A DNA stretch of 20,110 bases from Chloroflexota bacterium. GTDB lineage: Bacteria > Chloroflexota > Dehalococcoidia > UBA3495. Position 1 is the stretch's first letter. Each line of letters starts with the position of its first letter. Shown here piece by piece: positions 6,811 through 13,781 of this stretch. Under the pieces are notes generated by a model. The model ran no database searches and was not told the DNA's origin. It saw only the letters and a program-made list of their open reading frames with translations. The stretch covers positions 1 through 20,110 of the forward strand of contig JADFNR010000061.1 of the NCBI GenBank assembly GCA_022563275.1, in the 5' to 3' direction. The translations under genes and the position numbers were made by a program.

Positions 6811-6854
6811 AGAAAAGCCCCGTCCTTCCGCGGAAGGACGGGGCTTTTCTTTTT
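6811..6854 (+). terminator. Strong Rho-independent terminator
   Basis: A perfect 40-bp palindrome (6811-6850) whose arms start AGAAAAGCCCCG and whose centre is CCGCGG, followed by CTTTTTC. The hairpin ends 80 bases after the HTH stop. The A-run on the left would also give a U-run on the minus strand, so it may stop transcription leaving the acetamidase gene as well. Confidence 0.92.
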
Positions 6855-7020
6855 CTCCGGTCCTAACATCCACTGGTCCCTTCGCTGGTCCTTCCACTAG
6901 TTCCCCGGGGATCCCCTAAGAAATTCCGGCGTCCTCTCGGCCCGTTTAAGGCCTTTTTATTGAATCCACCCGCCCCAGAGACCACCGGGGTCCCGAATCC
7001 ACTCCTAAACCGTCCGGCCC

Positions 7021-8127
7021 CTATCCCTGAAAGATGTCCTCAGGCAAAAACGCCGACACCGTGACGTTGGGCAGGTCCACGACATTGCTGATCTTCAGGT
7101 CCACCGCCACACTGCAGATGATATAGGCCTGTTCCTTGGTCCAGCCCCTCTCTTGGAGCAGGTCAATCATATTGATCAGGGCGTTCCGGGCCGCCAGGGT
7201 CAGGTCCCCGCCCTCTTGGGTGCCGTCCTCCCGGATGGGCATCCCCATGGTGGCGATGAAATTCCGGGGCACGGCCCATTCCGGAGCGATGAAATATTCG
7301 GGGTGGGCGAACCGGGGGAAGGTTATGTTATGCCGGGCGGCCTCTCCCTTGTGTAGATGAAACTTGACCACCGCGGTGGCGCCCATCTCGATGGCCGTGA
7401 TGCAGCACTCGGAGTCACCCTGGGCGAAGTGGCCGTCGCCGGCGGAATAGAGCGCCCCCAACACGTTCACGGGTATCAGCAACCGGGAACCCTTGGTGAG
7501 TTGCTTGGCGTCCACGTTGCCGCAGTTCTCCCGGGGCGGGATGGTGCGGAGTCCCTCGGCGGCGATGGGGCCTTCGGGAACCGCGTCTTCGGCGTCGGGT
7601 GGAAACGCCACTCCGCCGCGGCGCACCAGGTCGGCCTCCCGTGCGGTCCACGCCTCTAATTGGGCCCTGGAAGGCGCGATTCCAGCGGTACCCATGAAAG
7701 AGCCGTTGGGTATCCTCACGCCTGGCAAGAACTTGGACGTCGCCCAGCCGTCCTTCATCTCCCAATGGGCCACGAAGGGGTCGGGGAACAGGTCTTTCAG
7801 GAACCCGGCGCCGGGGCGGTTGCGCGTCCAGCCGTAGGACTGGGGGATGATGTCGACGTACTCGATCTCCAGCAGGTCCCCCGGCTCCGCCCCCTTTATG
7901 TAAACCGGGCCGGTCAGCGGGTGTCCCACCTTTCCGGCAAAACCGGGAAAGTCGTCAACGGTCACGCTGGGTTTCATCTGCCCGTCGGAGGCGTCCCTGG
8001 TCTCCAGGACCACATCCTCGCCGGGGTCTACCTCCAGGATGGGAGGGATATCCGGGTGCCACCGGTTGTGGCCCTTGCCCGGGTCGTCCTTCAGGCGTTT
8101 GCCACGGTCTATCTCGATGCTTTTCAT
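7021..8127 (-). CDS. Acetamidase/formamidase family amidohydrolase
   Basis: A 368-residue member of the FmdA/AmdA family, which hydrolyses short amides such as formamide or acetamide to ammonia and the acid. The signature is plain: GNVD (203-206) followed by KGSRLLIPVNVLGALYSAGD and then GDGHFAQGDSE (230-240), the acidic/histidine cluster of the active site. PGD at 82-84 and the C-terminal ICSVAVDLKISNVVD also match family members. The start is ATG at 8127 with AGGAG five bases upstream. It lies 73 bases downstream of the ThDP enzyme gene on the same strand with no terminator resembling a U-tailed hairpin between, so co-transcription is likely. Exact amide substrate unknown. Confidence 0.9.
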   Translation of the reverse strand: MKSIEIDRGKRLKDDPGKGHNRWHPDIPPILEVDPGEDVVLETRDASDGQMKPSVTVDDFPGFAGKVGHPLTGPVYIKGAEPGDLLEIEYVDIIPQSYGWTRNRPGAGFLKDLFPDPFVAHWEMKDGWATSKFLPGVRIPNGSFMGTAGIAPSRAQLEAWTAREADLVRRGGVAFPPDAEDAVPEGPIAAEGLRTIPPRENCGNVDAKQLTKGSRLLIPVNVLGALYSAGDGHFAQGDSECCITAIEMGATAVVKFHLHKGEAARHNITFPRFAHPEYFIAPEWAVPRNFIATMGMPIREDGTQEGGDLTLAARNALINMIDLLQERGWTKEQAYIICSVAVDLKISNVVDLPNVTVSAFLPEDIFQG

Positions 8128-8148
8128 GGAATCTCCTAGCTGTCAGCC

Positions 8149-8189
8149 ATCAGCAATCGGCGGTCAGCCCCTGAAAGCTGATTGCTGAT
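8149..8189. repeat. Intergenic hairpin between ThDP enzyme and amidase genes
   Basis: ATCAGCAATC (8149-8158) and its exact complement GATTGCTGAT (8180-8189) enclose a 21-base loop. Further partial copies (GTCAGC, TGATTGCT) lie in the flanks. There is no U-run, so it looks like a REP-type or mRNA-stabilising hairpin in an operon gap, not a terminator. Confidence 0.6.
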
Positions 8190-8200
8190 GCCTGATTGCT

Positions 8201-9886
8201 CTAGATCGCCCAATCGTCGGGCAGACCCGGCATGGCCATGGGTTTAATCATGATCTCCACCAAAGCCGCTTGGCCATTTTCAGTGGCGGTGATGGCCCGC
8301 TTCAGGGCCGGCCCCACCTCCAATGGGTCATCAACCCGTTCCGAGTAGGCGCCCAGGCCCTTGGCCACCATGCTCCAGTCACCGGTGAGCTTGGCCATGG
8401 TGGGCGGCGGGCCGTTGGGGTTTTCCATGCCCAACAAGCCTCCGCCGGTGCCTTCATTGTTTACAAGTATCGTCAGAGTGGGAATACCCATGCGCACGGC
8501 CGTCTCCAGTTCCATGCCGACCATGCCGAAGGACGCATCGCCCAGCAGGTGGACCACCAGGTGGTCGGGGCGGCCCAGCTTGGCGCCGATGGCCCCGCCC
8601 AGGGACCAGCCCATGGCGGCCATGCCGCCCATGCCCAGATAGCTGCGGGGCTTGGTGGCGGTCCAGAACGGCGACATATAGCCGCGGCTGCCGCCGGCGT
8701 CGTGGAGGGCGATGGTCTTGTCCGGGTCGATGATCTTGGCCAGTTCGTGGACCACCCGGTACCCGTTGATCGGCGTTGAGGTGTCGTTCCAGATGGGCTC
8801 CCACGCGGCCATGTCCTTGTCCTTGGCCTGCTTGATCTCGGCCACCACTTCCTCTTTAAGGCCGCCCTTGCCCGGCCCGACACGCTCTTTCACGGCGTCC
8901 AGGATGGCCCGTAACGCCAGCTTGGCGTCGGCCAGGATGGGCACATCCGCCAGGTAGATCTTGTTCAGGTCATTCTCATCGGCGTTCACGTGGATCAGGC
9001 TCACGCCCTCGGGTATGGGCCGCCCGTCGGTGCCGTTGGGCAGCCGGTAGGAGTTGCCCACCGCCAGCACCACGTCCGCCTTGCGGTTCATGTGGAGCGA
9101 TGCGCCGCTGGCGTACCGGCTGCGGGGGTAACAACCCATGCCCATGGACAGGGGATGGTCCTCGGGAAAGACCCCCTTGGCCACCAGGGTGGTCGCCACC
9201 GGCATGGACAGCAATTCGGCCAACTCTAGGGCCTCGTCCCAGGCTTCGGCGGACAATACTCCGCCGCCCAGGTTCAAGACGGGCATCTTGGCGTTAACCA
9301 GCAGGTCCGCGGCCTTGGCGACCTCCGCCGAGTCGGGAGCGGCCTTCCGGCCGGGGCCCACCGGCTCGTACTCCAACGAGCCGTCGGGAACTTCGGTCAT
9401 CAGCACGTCCTGGGGCATCTCCAGCACCACCGGGCCGGGCGACCCGGAGCGCAGGGCGGTGAAGGCGCGGCGCATGATGGACGGGATGTCTTCCACCTTG
9501 GCCATGGTTCCCCGCCACTTGACCAGGGTGTCAAAGATGCTGGCGGAGACCTCTTGCTGCACCTTTTTGCCCAGTTGCGACAGGGGGACCTGTCCCATCA
9601 GAAGCAGCACGGGGACGTTGTCGGCGTAGGCGCCGGCGATGCCGGTCAGGGTGTTGGTGGCGCCTGGGCCGGTGCCGGTCATGGCCACGCCCACCTTGCC
9701 GGTGGCCCGCGCGTAGCCGTCGGCGATCTCCACGCCTAATCTTTCGTTCCTGGCAGCGAATACCTTGATGGTTTCGGAGTTCCTCAGGCCGGTCCAGAGA
9801 GGGTTAAGGCCGCCGCCTTGGAAACCGGCGATGTATTCCACTCCTTCCAATTCCAGGGCGCGAACTATCGCATCGGCTCCACGCAT
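8201..9886 (-). CDS. ThDP-dependent enzyme, acetolactate synthase large-subunit-like
   Basis: A 561-residue three-domain ThDP enzyme (PYR domain about 1-165, central domain about 185-330, PP domain about 375-545). Glu48 in RNERLGVEIADGYARATGK is the conserved glutamate that activates the cofactor. The metal/diphosphate motif begins GDASFGM (449-455) and ends with NN (476-477); GDA instead of GDG is a common variant. The group includes acetolactate synthase, benzoylformate decarboxylase, oxalyl-CoA decarboxylase and sulfoacetaldehyde acetyltransferase, and the substrate cannot be assigned. No regulatory small subunit is nearby, which argues against the biosynthetic acetolactate synthase. The start is ATG at 9886 with GGGAGG just upstream. 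It heads an apparent operon with the amidase and has its own promoter candidate. Confidence 0.88.
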   Translation of the reverse strand: MRGADAIVRALELEGVEYIAGFQGGGLNPLWTGLRNSETIKVFAARNERLGVEIADGYARATGKVGVAMTGTGPGATNTLTGIAGAYADNVPVLLLMGQVPLSQLGKKVQQEVSASIFDTLVKWRGTMAKVEDIPSIMRRAFTALRSGSPGPVVLEMPQDVLMTEVPDGSLEYEPVGPGRKAAPDSAEVAKAADLLVNAKMPVLNLGGGVLSAEAWDEALELAELLSMPVATTLVAKGVFPEDHPLSMGMGCYPRSRYASGASLHMNRKADVVLAVGNSYRLPNGTDGRPIPEGVSLIHVNADENDLNKIYLADVPILADAKLALRAILDAVKERVGPGKGGLKEEVVAEIKQAKDKDMAAWEPIWNDTSTPINGYRVVHELAKIIDPDKTIALHDAGGSRGYMSPFWTATKPRSYLGMGGMAAMGWSLGGAIGAKLGRPDHLVVHLLGDASFGMVGMELETAVRMGIPTLTILVNNEGTGGGLLGMENPNGPPPTMAKLTGDWSMVAKGLGAYSERVDDPLEVGPALKRAITATENGQAALVEIMIKPMAMPGLPDDWAI

Positions 9887-9972
9887 GATTCCTCCCTTGT
9901 TTGGCGCTGAGTGATGAGCCAGCAGGGATACCCAAGCAAGTTGCCGTGCCTGGCCCGCCTCAGGTTGGGGGG

Positions 9973-10001
9973 ATGATACGCCCGCCCTGAATAGTGGTCA
10001 A
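9973..10001 (-). promoter_or_regulatory. Promoter candidate of the first ThDP enzyme gene
   Basis: On the minus strand TTGACC (9996-10001), a 17-bp spacer and TATCAT (9973-9978). Expected start near 9966, leader about 80 bases. The boxes, spacing and the CC after the -10 match the promoter candidate of the other ThDP gene at 10586-10614. Confidence 0.6.
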
Positions 10002-10098
10002 GGAACCCATATGTAGCGCAATTTCACTGCGACAACTATGATGACGGCACAACCCGGATACCGTGACCGTAGGGAACGGTCAGTTGGAAAGGCGATTG

Positions 10099-10491
10099 AT
10101 GAACAAACCCCGACTGTACGCATGGGCGGCGCTGTGCGCTTTGGCATTGGCATTGCTGGCCTGCGGGGCCGATCTGGCGGCCACGGCCACGCCTGCTCCC
10201 ATGCCCACGGCGGCGCCCTTGACGGATGGCGCGCCGACGGAGATCGGGGTCCGCTACCGGCATGTTCTTTACGTTCACTGCGGAGTCCGAAACGCCGACT
10301 TCGACGGGCGGAGATGGCTAGCCGACCCAATTCTGGGCGAGTTGAGCCCTCCGCCGGGCTGGGGAAACCCCAGCGACACCGGCACCATGGAGTTGGTGAG
10401 CAAAAACCGGGCCCTGTTCCTCTCACATTCCGGAGAGCAAGCCTTTTTCATCCCCGCTCCGGAGGATTACCAGTTCAAGCTCTGCATGTGA
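10099..10491 (+). CDS. Small lipoprotein, function unknown
   Basis: A 130-residue protein that I do not recognise by function. The signal peptide is typical: MNKPR, a hydrophobic core, and lipobox LLAC with Cys22. A Thr/Ala/Pro tether follows to about residue 40. The mature domain contains VLYVHCGVR, then FDGRRWLADP, LSPPPGWGNP and a final FKLCM, so it keeps two cysteines that could form a disulfide outside the cell. The start was set at ATG 10099 because the signal peptide begins there and GGAAAGG lies seven bases upstream; the frame stays open 36 bases further up but adds only residues unsuited to a signal peptide. It lies between two divergent ThDP enzyme genes. Whether it works with them is not known. 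Confidence 0.75.
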   Translation: MNKPRLYAWAALCALALALLACGADLAATATPAPMPTAAPLTDGAPTEIGVRYRHVLYVHCGVRNADFDGRRWLADPILGELSPPPGWGNPSDTGTMELVSKNRALFLSHSGEQAFFIPAPEDYQFKLCM

Positions 10492-10585
10492 GGCTGTCTC
10501 GTCCACCCACTCAATCCGCCCCTCCGCCTCACGCCCCTTCTCGCCCTATTTAATATCCGGGTCAGGTCTGCGCCCACCGCTCTTG

Positions 10586-10614
10586 TTGACCCTGCCAGGC
10601 GTGAAGGGTATCAT
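10586..10614 (+). promoter_or_regulatory. Promoter candidate of the second ThDP enzyme gene
   Basis: TTGACC (10586-10591), a 17-bp spacer and TATCAT (10609-10614). Expected start near 10621, leader about 90 bases. See the matching site on the other strand at 9973-10001. Confidence 0.6.
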
Positions 10615-10711
10615 CCGTTCAAATTCCGTCGCTTCGTGCCTATCTCAGTGTTTCATTTCCTCGCACTTCGGTATCCTCTGAAGGTAAGCGCGGCCGGATA
10701 AGGGTGAAAAA

Positions 10712-12430
10712 ATGCCATCAGCCAGCGAGATGATCGTCCAGACCCTGGAGGAAGCCGGTATCGAGTACGTCTTCGGCATCCCCGGAGGCGGCACGGGACA
10801 GATATTTCAGGTGCTAGAGACCAAGCAGGACCGCATCAAGACCATATTGGTGCGGCACGAACAGGTGGCCGCCATCATGGCCGACGCCTACGGCCGCGCC
10901 GCCGGGAAACCGGCCGCCATCATGGGCCAGGGACTGTTCATGGGGTCAAACGCGACCTTCGGGATCATGGAGGCCATGCTCAGCAGCTCTCCCATGGTCG
11001 TGATCACCGACACCTCCGACGGCGGCGCGGCCCAACGACCCGCCAACCAGTCGGGCGCCGGGGAATACGGCAGCATCGACCTCCAGTCCATCTTCAAATC
11101 CATGACCAAATACACGACCCTGGCCACCAGCCCCAAAGAAGCCGTGCTGGGGATGCAGATGGCCATCAAACACGCCGTGAGCGGCCGCCCCGGTCCCACC
11201 ACGCTGCTCATGCGCTCGGCGGCCATCAACGGACAGGTGGACGTGGAGTCCCCGCCATTCATCCATAACGCCGCCGGGTTCCTGAACACCGTGAAGCCGG
11301 CCAGCGCGGCCGTGGACATAGAGCGGGCGATCCAGATACTGAACGAGTCCCGCCGGCCGGTGATCATCGCCGGCAACGGGGTGCATGTGGCGAGGGCCCA
11401 CGCACAGCTCCAGGAACTTGCCGAGCAATGGGGCATGCCCGTGGCCACGAGCTACAAGGGCAAGAGCGCCATCTCCGAGGACCATCCCCTGGCCCTGGGC
11501 ATGGTGGGCACCTACGGCCAGGAAACGGCCAACAAGGCGGTGGGCGACGCCGACACCGTGCTTGTGATCGGCGCCCTGCTCCGCTCTCAGGAGACCGTGG
11601 GCGAGCGTCCCGACATCTTCAATCCCAACCGCCAGCGCATCATCCAGATCGACATCGACGAGCGCAACGCCGGATGGTCCTTCCCAGTGGAACTGGGCCT
11701 GATCGGAGACGCGAAAGTGATCCTGGAGCAGTTGGTGGAGGCATCGAAAGAGGCCGCGCCCGGCAATGCCGCCAACCGGAAGGAATGGACCGACAGCATA
11801 CCTGGCCGCCGCGACACCGGGGCCTACTACGACCAGCCGGAGATGCACGAAGACAGCTCGCCGGTCAAGCCCCAGCGGCTGATCGCCCAACTGCAGGCGA
11901 CCATGGAGCCGTCCACCATCTTCGCCCTGGACGCCGGGAACAACCGCACCTGGATGGCCCACCTCTACCGGGCCCGCCAGGCCAACACCTTCTACAGCCC
12001 CGGCGGCACCGCCGGCATGGGTTGGGCGCTGCCGGCCGCGGTGGGCCTGAAGTTGGTCTACCCCAACCAGCCGGTGGTCTGCGTGACCGGCGACGGCGGC
12101 TACATGATGACCGTGAACGCCATATCCACGGCGGTGCAGTACGACCTGCCCATCATCTGCGTGGTGTTCAACAACAATACCCTTGGCATGGTCAACGACC
12201 ATCAGCCCGAGGGCCATAAGATCGCCTCGGAGTTCTACCCCACCAACAACGCCACCGTGGCTGAAAGCATGGGCGCCTGGGGGGTCCAGGTCAGCGATTC
12301 CAAGGACCTGCCCGACGCCCTCCGGGCGGCCCAGGCCTCCGGCAGGCCAGCGGTGATCGATGTCATCATCGATCCGGGCCCCAGTCCCGACGACTGGCGG
12401 GCCGGCGCCTGGCGGAAGGGCCAAACTTAG
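10712..12430 (+). CDS. ThDP-dependent enzyme, acetolactate synthase-like (second paralogue)
   Basis: A 572-residue ThDP enzyme with the same three-domain plan. Glu50 in VRHEQVAAIMADAYGRAAGK activates the cofactor; GDGGYMM (460-466) through NNN (487-489) binds metal and diphosphate; the central domain contains VIIAGNGV (217-224) and the IIQIDID strand. It is clearly paralogous to the enzyme encoded at 8201-9886 but is divergent in sequence (GDG not GDA, different loops). The residues after Glu50 resemble acetolactate synthase/sulfoacetaldehyde acetyltransferase-type enzymes more than pyruvate oxidase. The substrate is open. Start ATG 10712 after AAGGGTG. An SDR dehydrogenase gene follows 143 bases later across a REP-like hairpin. 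The role is probably carboxylate or keto-acid catabolism. Confidence 0.87.
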   Translation: MPSASEMIVQTLEEAGIEYVFGIPGGGTGQIFQVLETKQDRIKTILVRHEQVAAIMADAYGRAAGKPAAIMGQGLFMGSNATFGIMEAMLSSSPMVVITDTSDGGAAQRPANQSGAGEYGSIDLQSIFKSMTKYTTLATSPKEAVLGMQMAIKHAVSGRPGPTTLLMRSAAINGQVDVESPPFIHNAAGFLNTVKPASAAVDIERAIQILNESRRPVIIAGNGVHVARAHAQLQELAEQWGMPVATSYKGKSAISEDHPLALGMVGTYGQETANKAVGDADTVLVIGALLRSQETVGERPDIFNPNRQRIIQIDIDERNAGWSFPVELGLIGDAKVILEQLVEASKEAAPGNAANRKEWTDSIPGRRDTGAYYDQPEMHEDSSPVKPQRLIAQLQATMEPSTIFALDAGNNRTWMAHLYRARQANTFYSPGGTAGMGWALPAAVGLKLVYPNQPVVCVTGDGGYMMTVNAISTAVQYDLPIICVVFNNNTLGMVNDHQPEGHKIASEFYPTNNATVAESMGAWGVQVSDSKDLPDALRAAQASGRPAVIDVIIDPGPSPDDWRAGAWRKGQT

Positions 12431-12464
12431 GGATGAATCCGGTTTCGTGTACCACCCATAGTTG

Positions 12465-12535
12465 GGTCCTTCGACAGGCTCAGGACGAACGGAAAATACA
12501 CTCCTTGCCGTTCGTGGTGAGCTTGTCGAACCATA
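12465..12535. repeat. REP-like inverted repeat (arms A-B)
   Basis: Arm A, which begins TCCTTCGACAGGCTCA and ends GACGAACGG (to 12492), pairs with arm B (12507-12535), which begins GCCGTTCGTGGTGAGC and ends GTCGAACCATA. The loop is 14 bases. About 20 of 23 core positions pair, one of the differences being a G-U wobble. Related sequences recur at 19483-19630. It fills much of the gap between the ThDP and SDR genes and lacks a U-run. Confidence 0.85.
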
Positions 12536-12573
12536 TTTAGGTATCGCATCTGGGACGTAAGGAGCCAGCAGAC

Positions 12574-13338
12574 ATGCCAGATTCTCTCAACAACAAGATC
12601 ACGCTGGTCACCGGGGCCGGTTCCGGAATCGGCCGGGCCACATCGCTGGTGCTGGCCCGCGAAGGGGCCACCGTTGTGGTCGCTGATATCGATGCCGACG
12701 GCGGCGAGCAGACGTTGAGCGCCATAAAAGACATGGGCGGCGAAGGCATGTTCGTCCACGCCGATGTCTCCCGCGCCGCCGACGTGGAAGCCATGGTGGA
12801 CGCGGCCGTCAACGCCTACGGCCGCCTGGACTGCGCCTACAACAACGCCGGCATCGAAGGCTACTACGGCGGACGTCTCCACGAATATCCAGAGGACACA
12901 TTTGACCGCCTCATGGACATCAACGTGAAGGGCGTTTGGCTCTGTCTCAAATACGAGATTCCCCAGATGCTCAAACAGGGCGGTGGGGCCATCGTAAACA
13001 CCGCATCAGTCGCGGGTCTGGTGGGATCGCGGCGGTTGTCGGTCTACTCGGCCAGCAAGCACGCCGTTATCGGCCTGACCAAGTCGGCGGCTCTGGAATA
13101 CGCCTCAGATGGCATCCGGGTAAACGCCGTCTGTCCGGGAATCATCGACACGCCCATGATGGACCGGCTGGTGGAAGGCCGGGACGATTACGCCGCGGCT
13201 ATCCCCACGCGCCAACCCATCGGCCGCAAGGGCACGCCCGATGAGATCGCAGAAGCGGTGGCCTGGCTATGCTCTGACGCCGCATCGCTGGTGACCGGAC
13301 TCGCCATGGCCGTTGACGGGGCATTCACGGCGCAATAG
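12574..13338 (+). CDS. Short-chain dehydrogenase/reductase (classical SDR)
   Basis: A 254-residue NAD(P)-dependent oxidoreductase of typical classical SDR length. Motifs: TGAGSGIG (13-20) for the dinucleotide; Asp38 at the end of the second strand, which favours NAD(H); NNAG (90-93); Asn117 and Ser145; and the catalytic YSASK (Tyr158, Lys162). PGIIDTPM (188-195) follows as in FabG-like enzymes. The substrate, probably an alcohol or ketone/hydroxy-acid, cannot be assigned. The start is ATG 12574 with AAGGAG nine bases upstream. It lies downstream of the second ThDP gene on the same strand, with a REP-like hairpin in the gap, so partial co-transcription is possible. Confidence 0.92.
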   Translation: MPDSLNNKITLVTGAGSGIGRATSLVLAREGATVVVADIDADGGEQTLSAIKDMGGEGMFVHADVSRAADVEAMVDAAVNAYGRLDCAYNNAGIEGYYGGRLHEYPEDTFDRLMDINVKGVWLCLKYEIPQMLKQGGGAIVNTASVAGLVGSRRLSVYSASKHAVIGLTKSAALEYASDGIRVNAVCPGIIDTPMMDRLVEGRDDYAAAIPTRQPIGRKGTPDEIAEAVAWLCSDAASLVTGLAMAVDGAFTAQ

Positions 13339-13416
13339 GCATAAACCAAAGTTCCCACGACCGTCAATCCGTCGAACGCCGGAATCCTTGGACCTCGCTC
13401 AAAACTAAACAATCAC

Positions 13417-13559
13417 CGTAGGCGCGGGTTTTTAACCCGATTAGCCGCGGGTAGACCAATCTCTAATCCCGGGACCGGGTCACAATGCGAGGCCATTCCA
13501 GTTTTTATTGACGGATCTGGCCTCCCGAGAGCAGGGCCGGTTAAAAACCGGCGCCTACG
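13417..13559. repeat. Inverted repeat whose arms are each a hairpin
   Basis: Two 23-bp arms (13417-13439 and 13537-13559) are inverted copies with 21 of 23 positions matching. Each arm is also a local hairpin: CGGGTT-TTT-AACCCG on the left and, on the complementary strand of the right, CCGGTT-TTT-AACCGG. The two differences are the two partners of one base pair (G-C to C-G), so the local hairpin is preserved. The 97-base interior has no coding signal. Confidence 0.85.
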
Positions 13560-13566
13560 CACCCTT

Positions 13567-13684
13567 CCGTCATTCCGGCGAAAACCGGATTCCAGGTAAC
13601 CCGGCTGGTGATCAAGGTTATTCCATCCTCTAAACTTGCTTGAGGGTAGGCTCACTGGGTTCCGGCGTAGGCCGGAACGACCGG
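13567..13684. repeat. Second inverted repeat, arms with internal hairpins
   Basis: The left arm (13567-13595) begins CCGTCATTCCGGC and the right arm (13655-13684) contains CTGGGTTCCGGC and ends GGAACGACCGG; they are imperfect inverted copies. The right arm folds locally as TTCCGGC-GTAG-GCCGGAA. Together with the preceding repeat it fills the 443-bp gap 13339-13781, in which I see no gene. Confidence 0.75.
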
Positions 13685-13708
13685 TGGGGGTTTGCCGCCA
13701 CCACACCT

Positions 13709-13738
13709 GGCCTATCTCGTTGGACGAGATATTAGGCC
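13709..13738 (+). other. Hairpin upstream of the NLR-like gene
   Basis: GGCCTA and TCTCGT pair with ACGAGA and TAGGCC around TGG, with a 3-base bulge (TAT). It overlaps the weak promoter candidate below and could affect its use. Confidence 0.4.
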
Positions 13739-13749
13739 GGTGATAGTAT
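13720..13749 (+). promoter_or_regulatory. Weak promoter candidate of the NLR-like gene
   Basis: TTGGAC (13720-13725), 18-bp spacer, TAGTAT (13744-13749) with TGA just before it (extended -10). The start would be near 13756, in good position for the gene at 13782. Both boxes are imperfect. Confidence 0.35.
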
Positions 13750-13781
13750 AGTCCGGAGATTCAATCTCAGCGTGAATCAAC

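Noticed and set aside
10946..12424. A 492-residue open frame antisense to the second ThDP gene
   Set aside because: It is rich in Gly, His, Val and Asp with no family motif, and exactly shadows a well-supported gene; long antisense frames are expected in GC-rich coding DNA.
13417..13684. Insertion sequence or MITE with terminal repeats
   Set aside because: There is no transposase, no recognisable target-site duplication and the arms are themselves hairpins; a REP-type explanation fits better.
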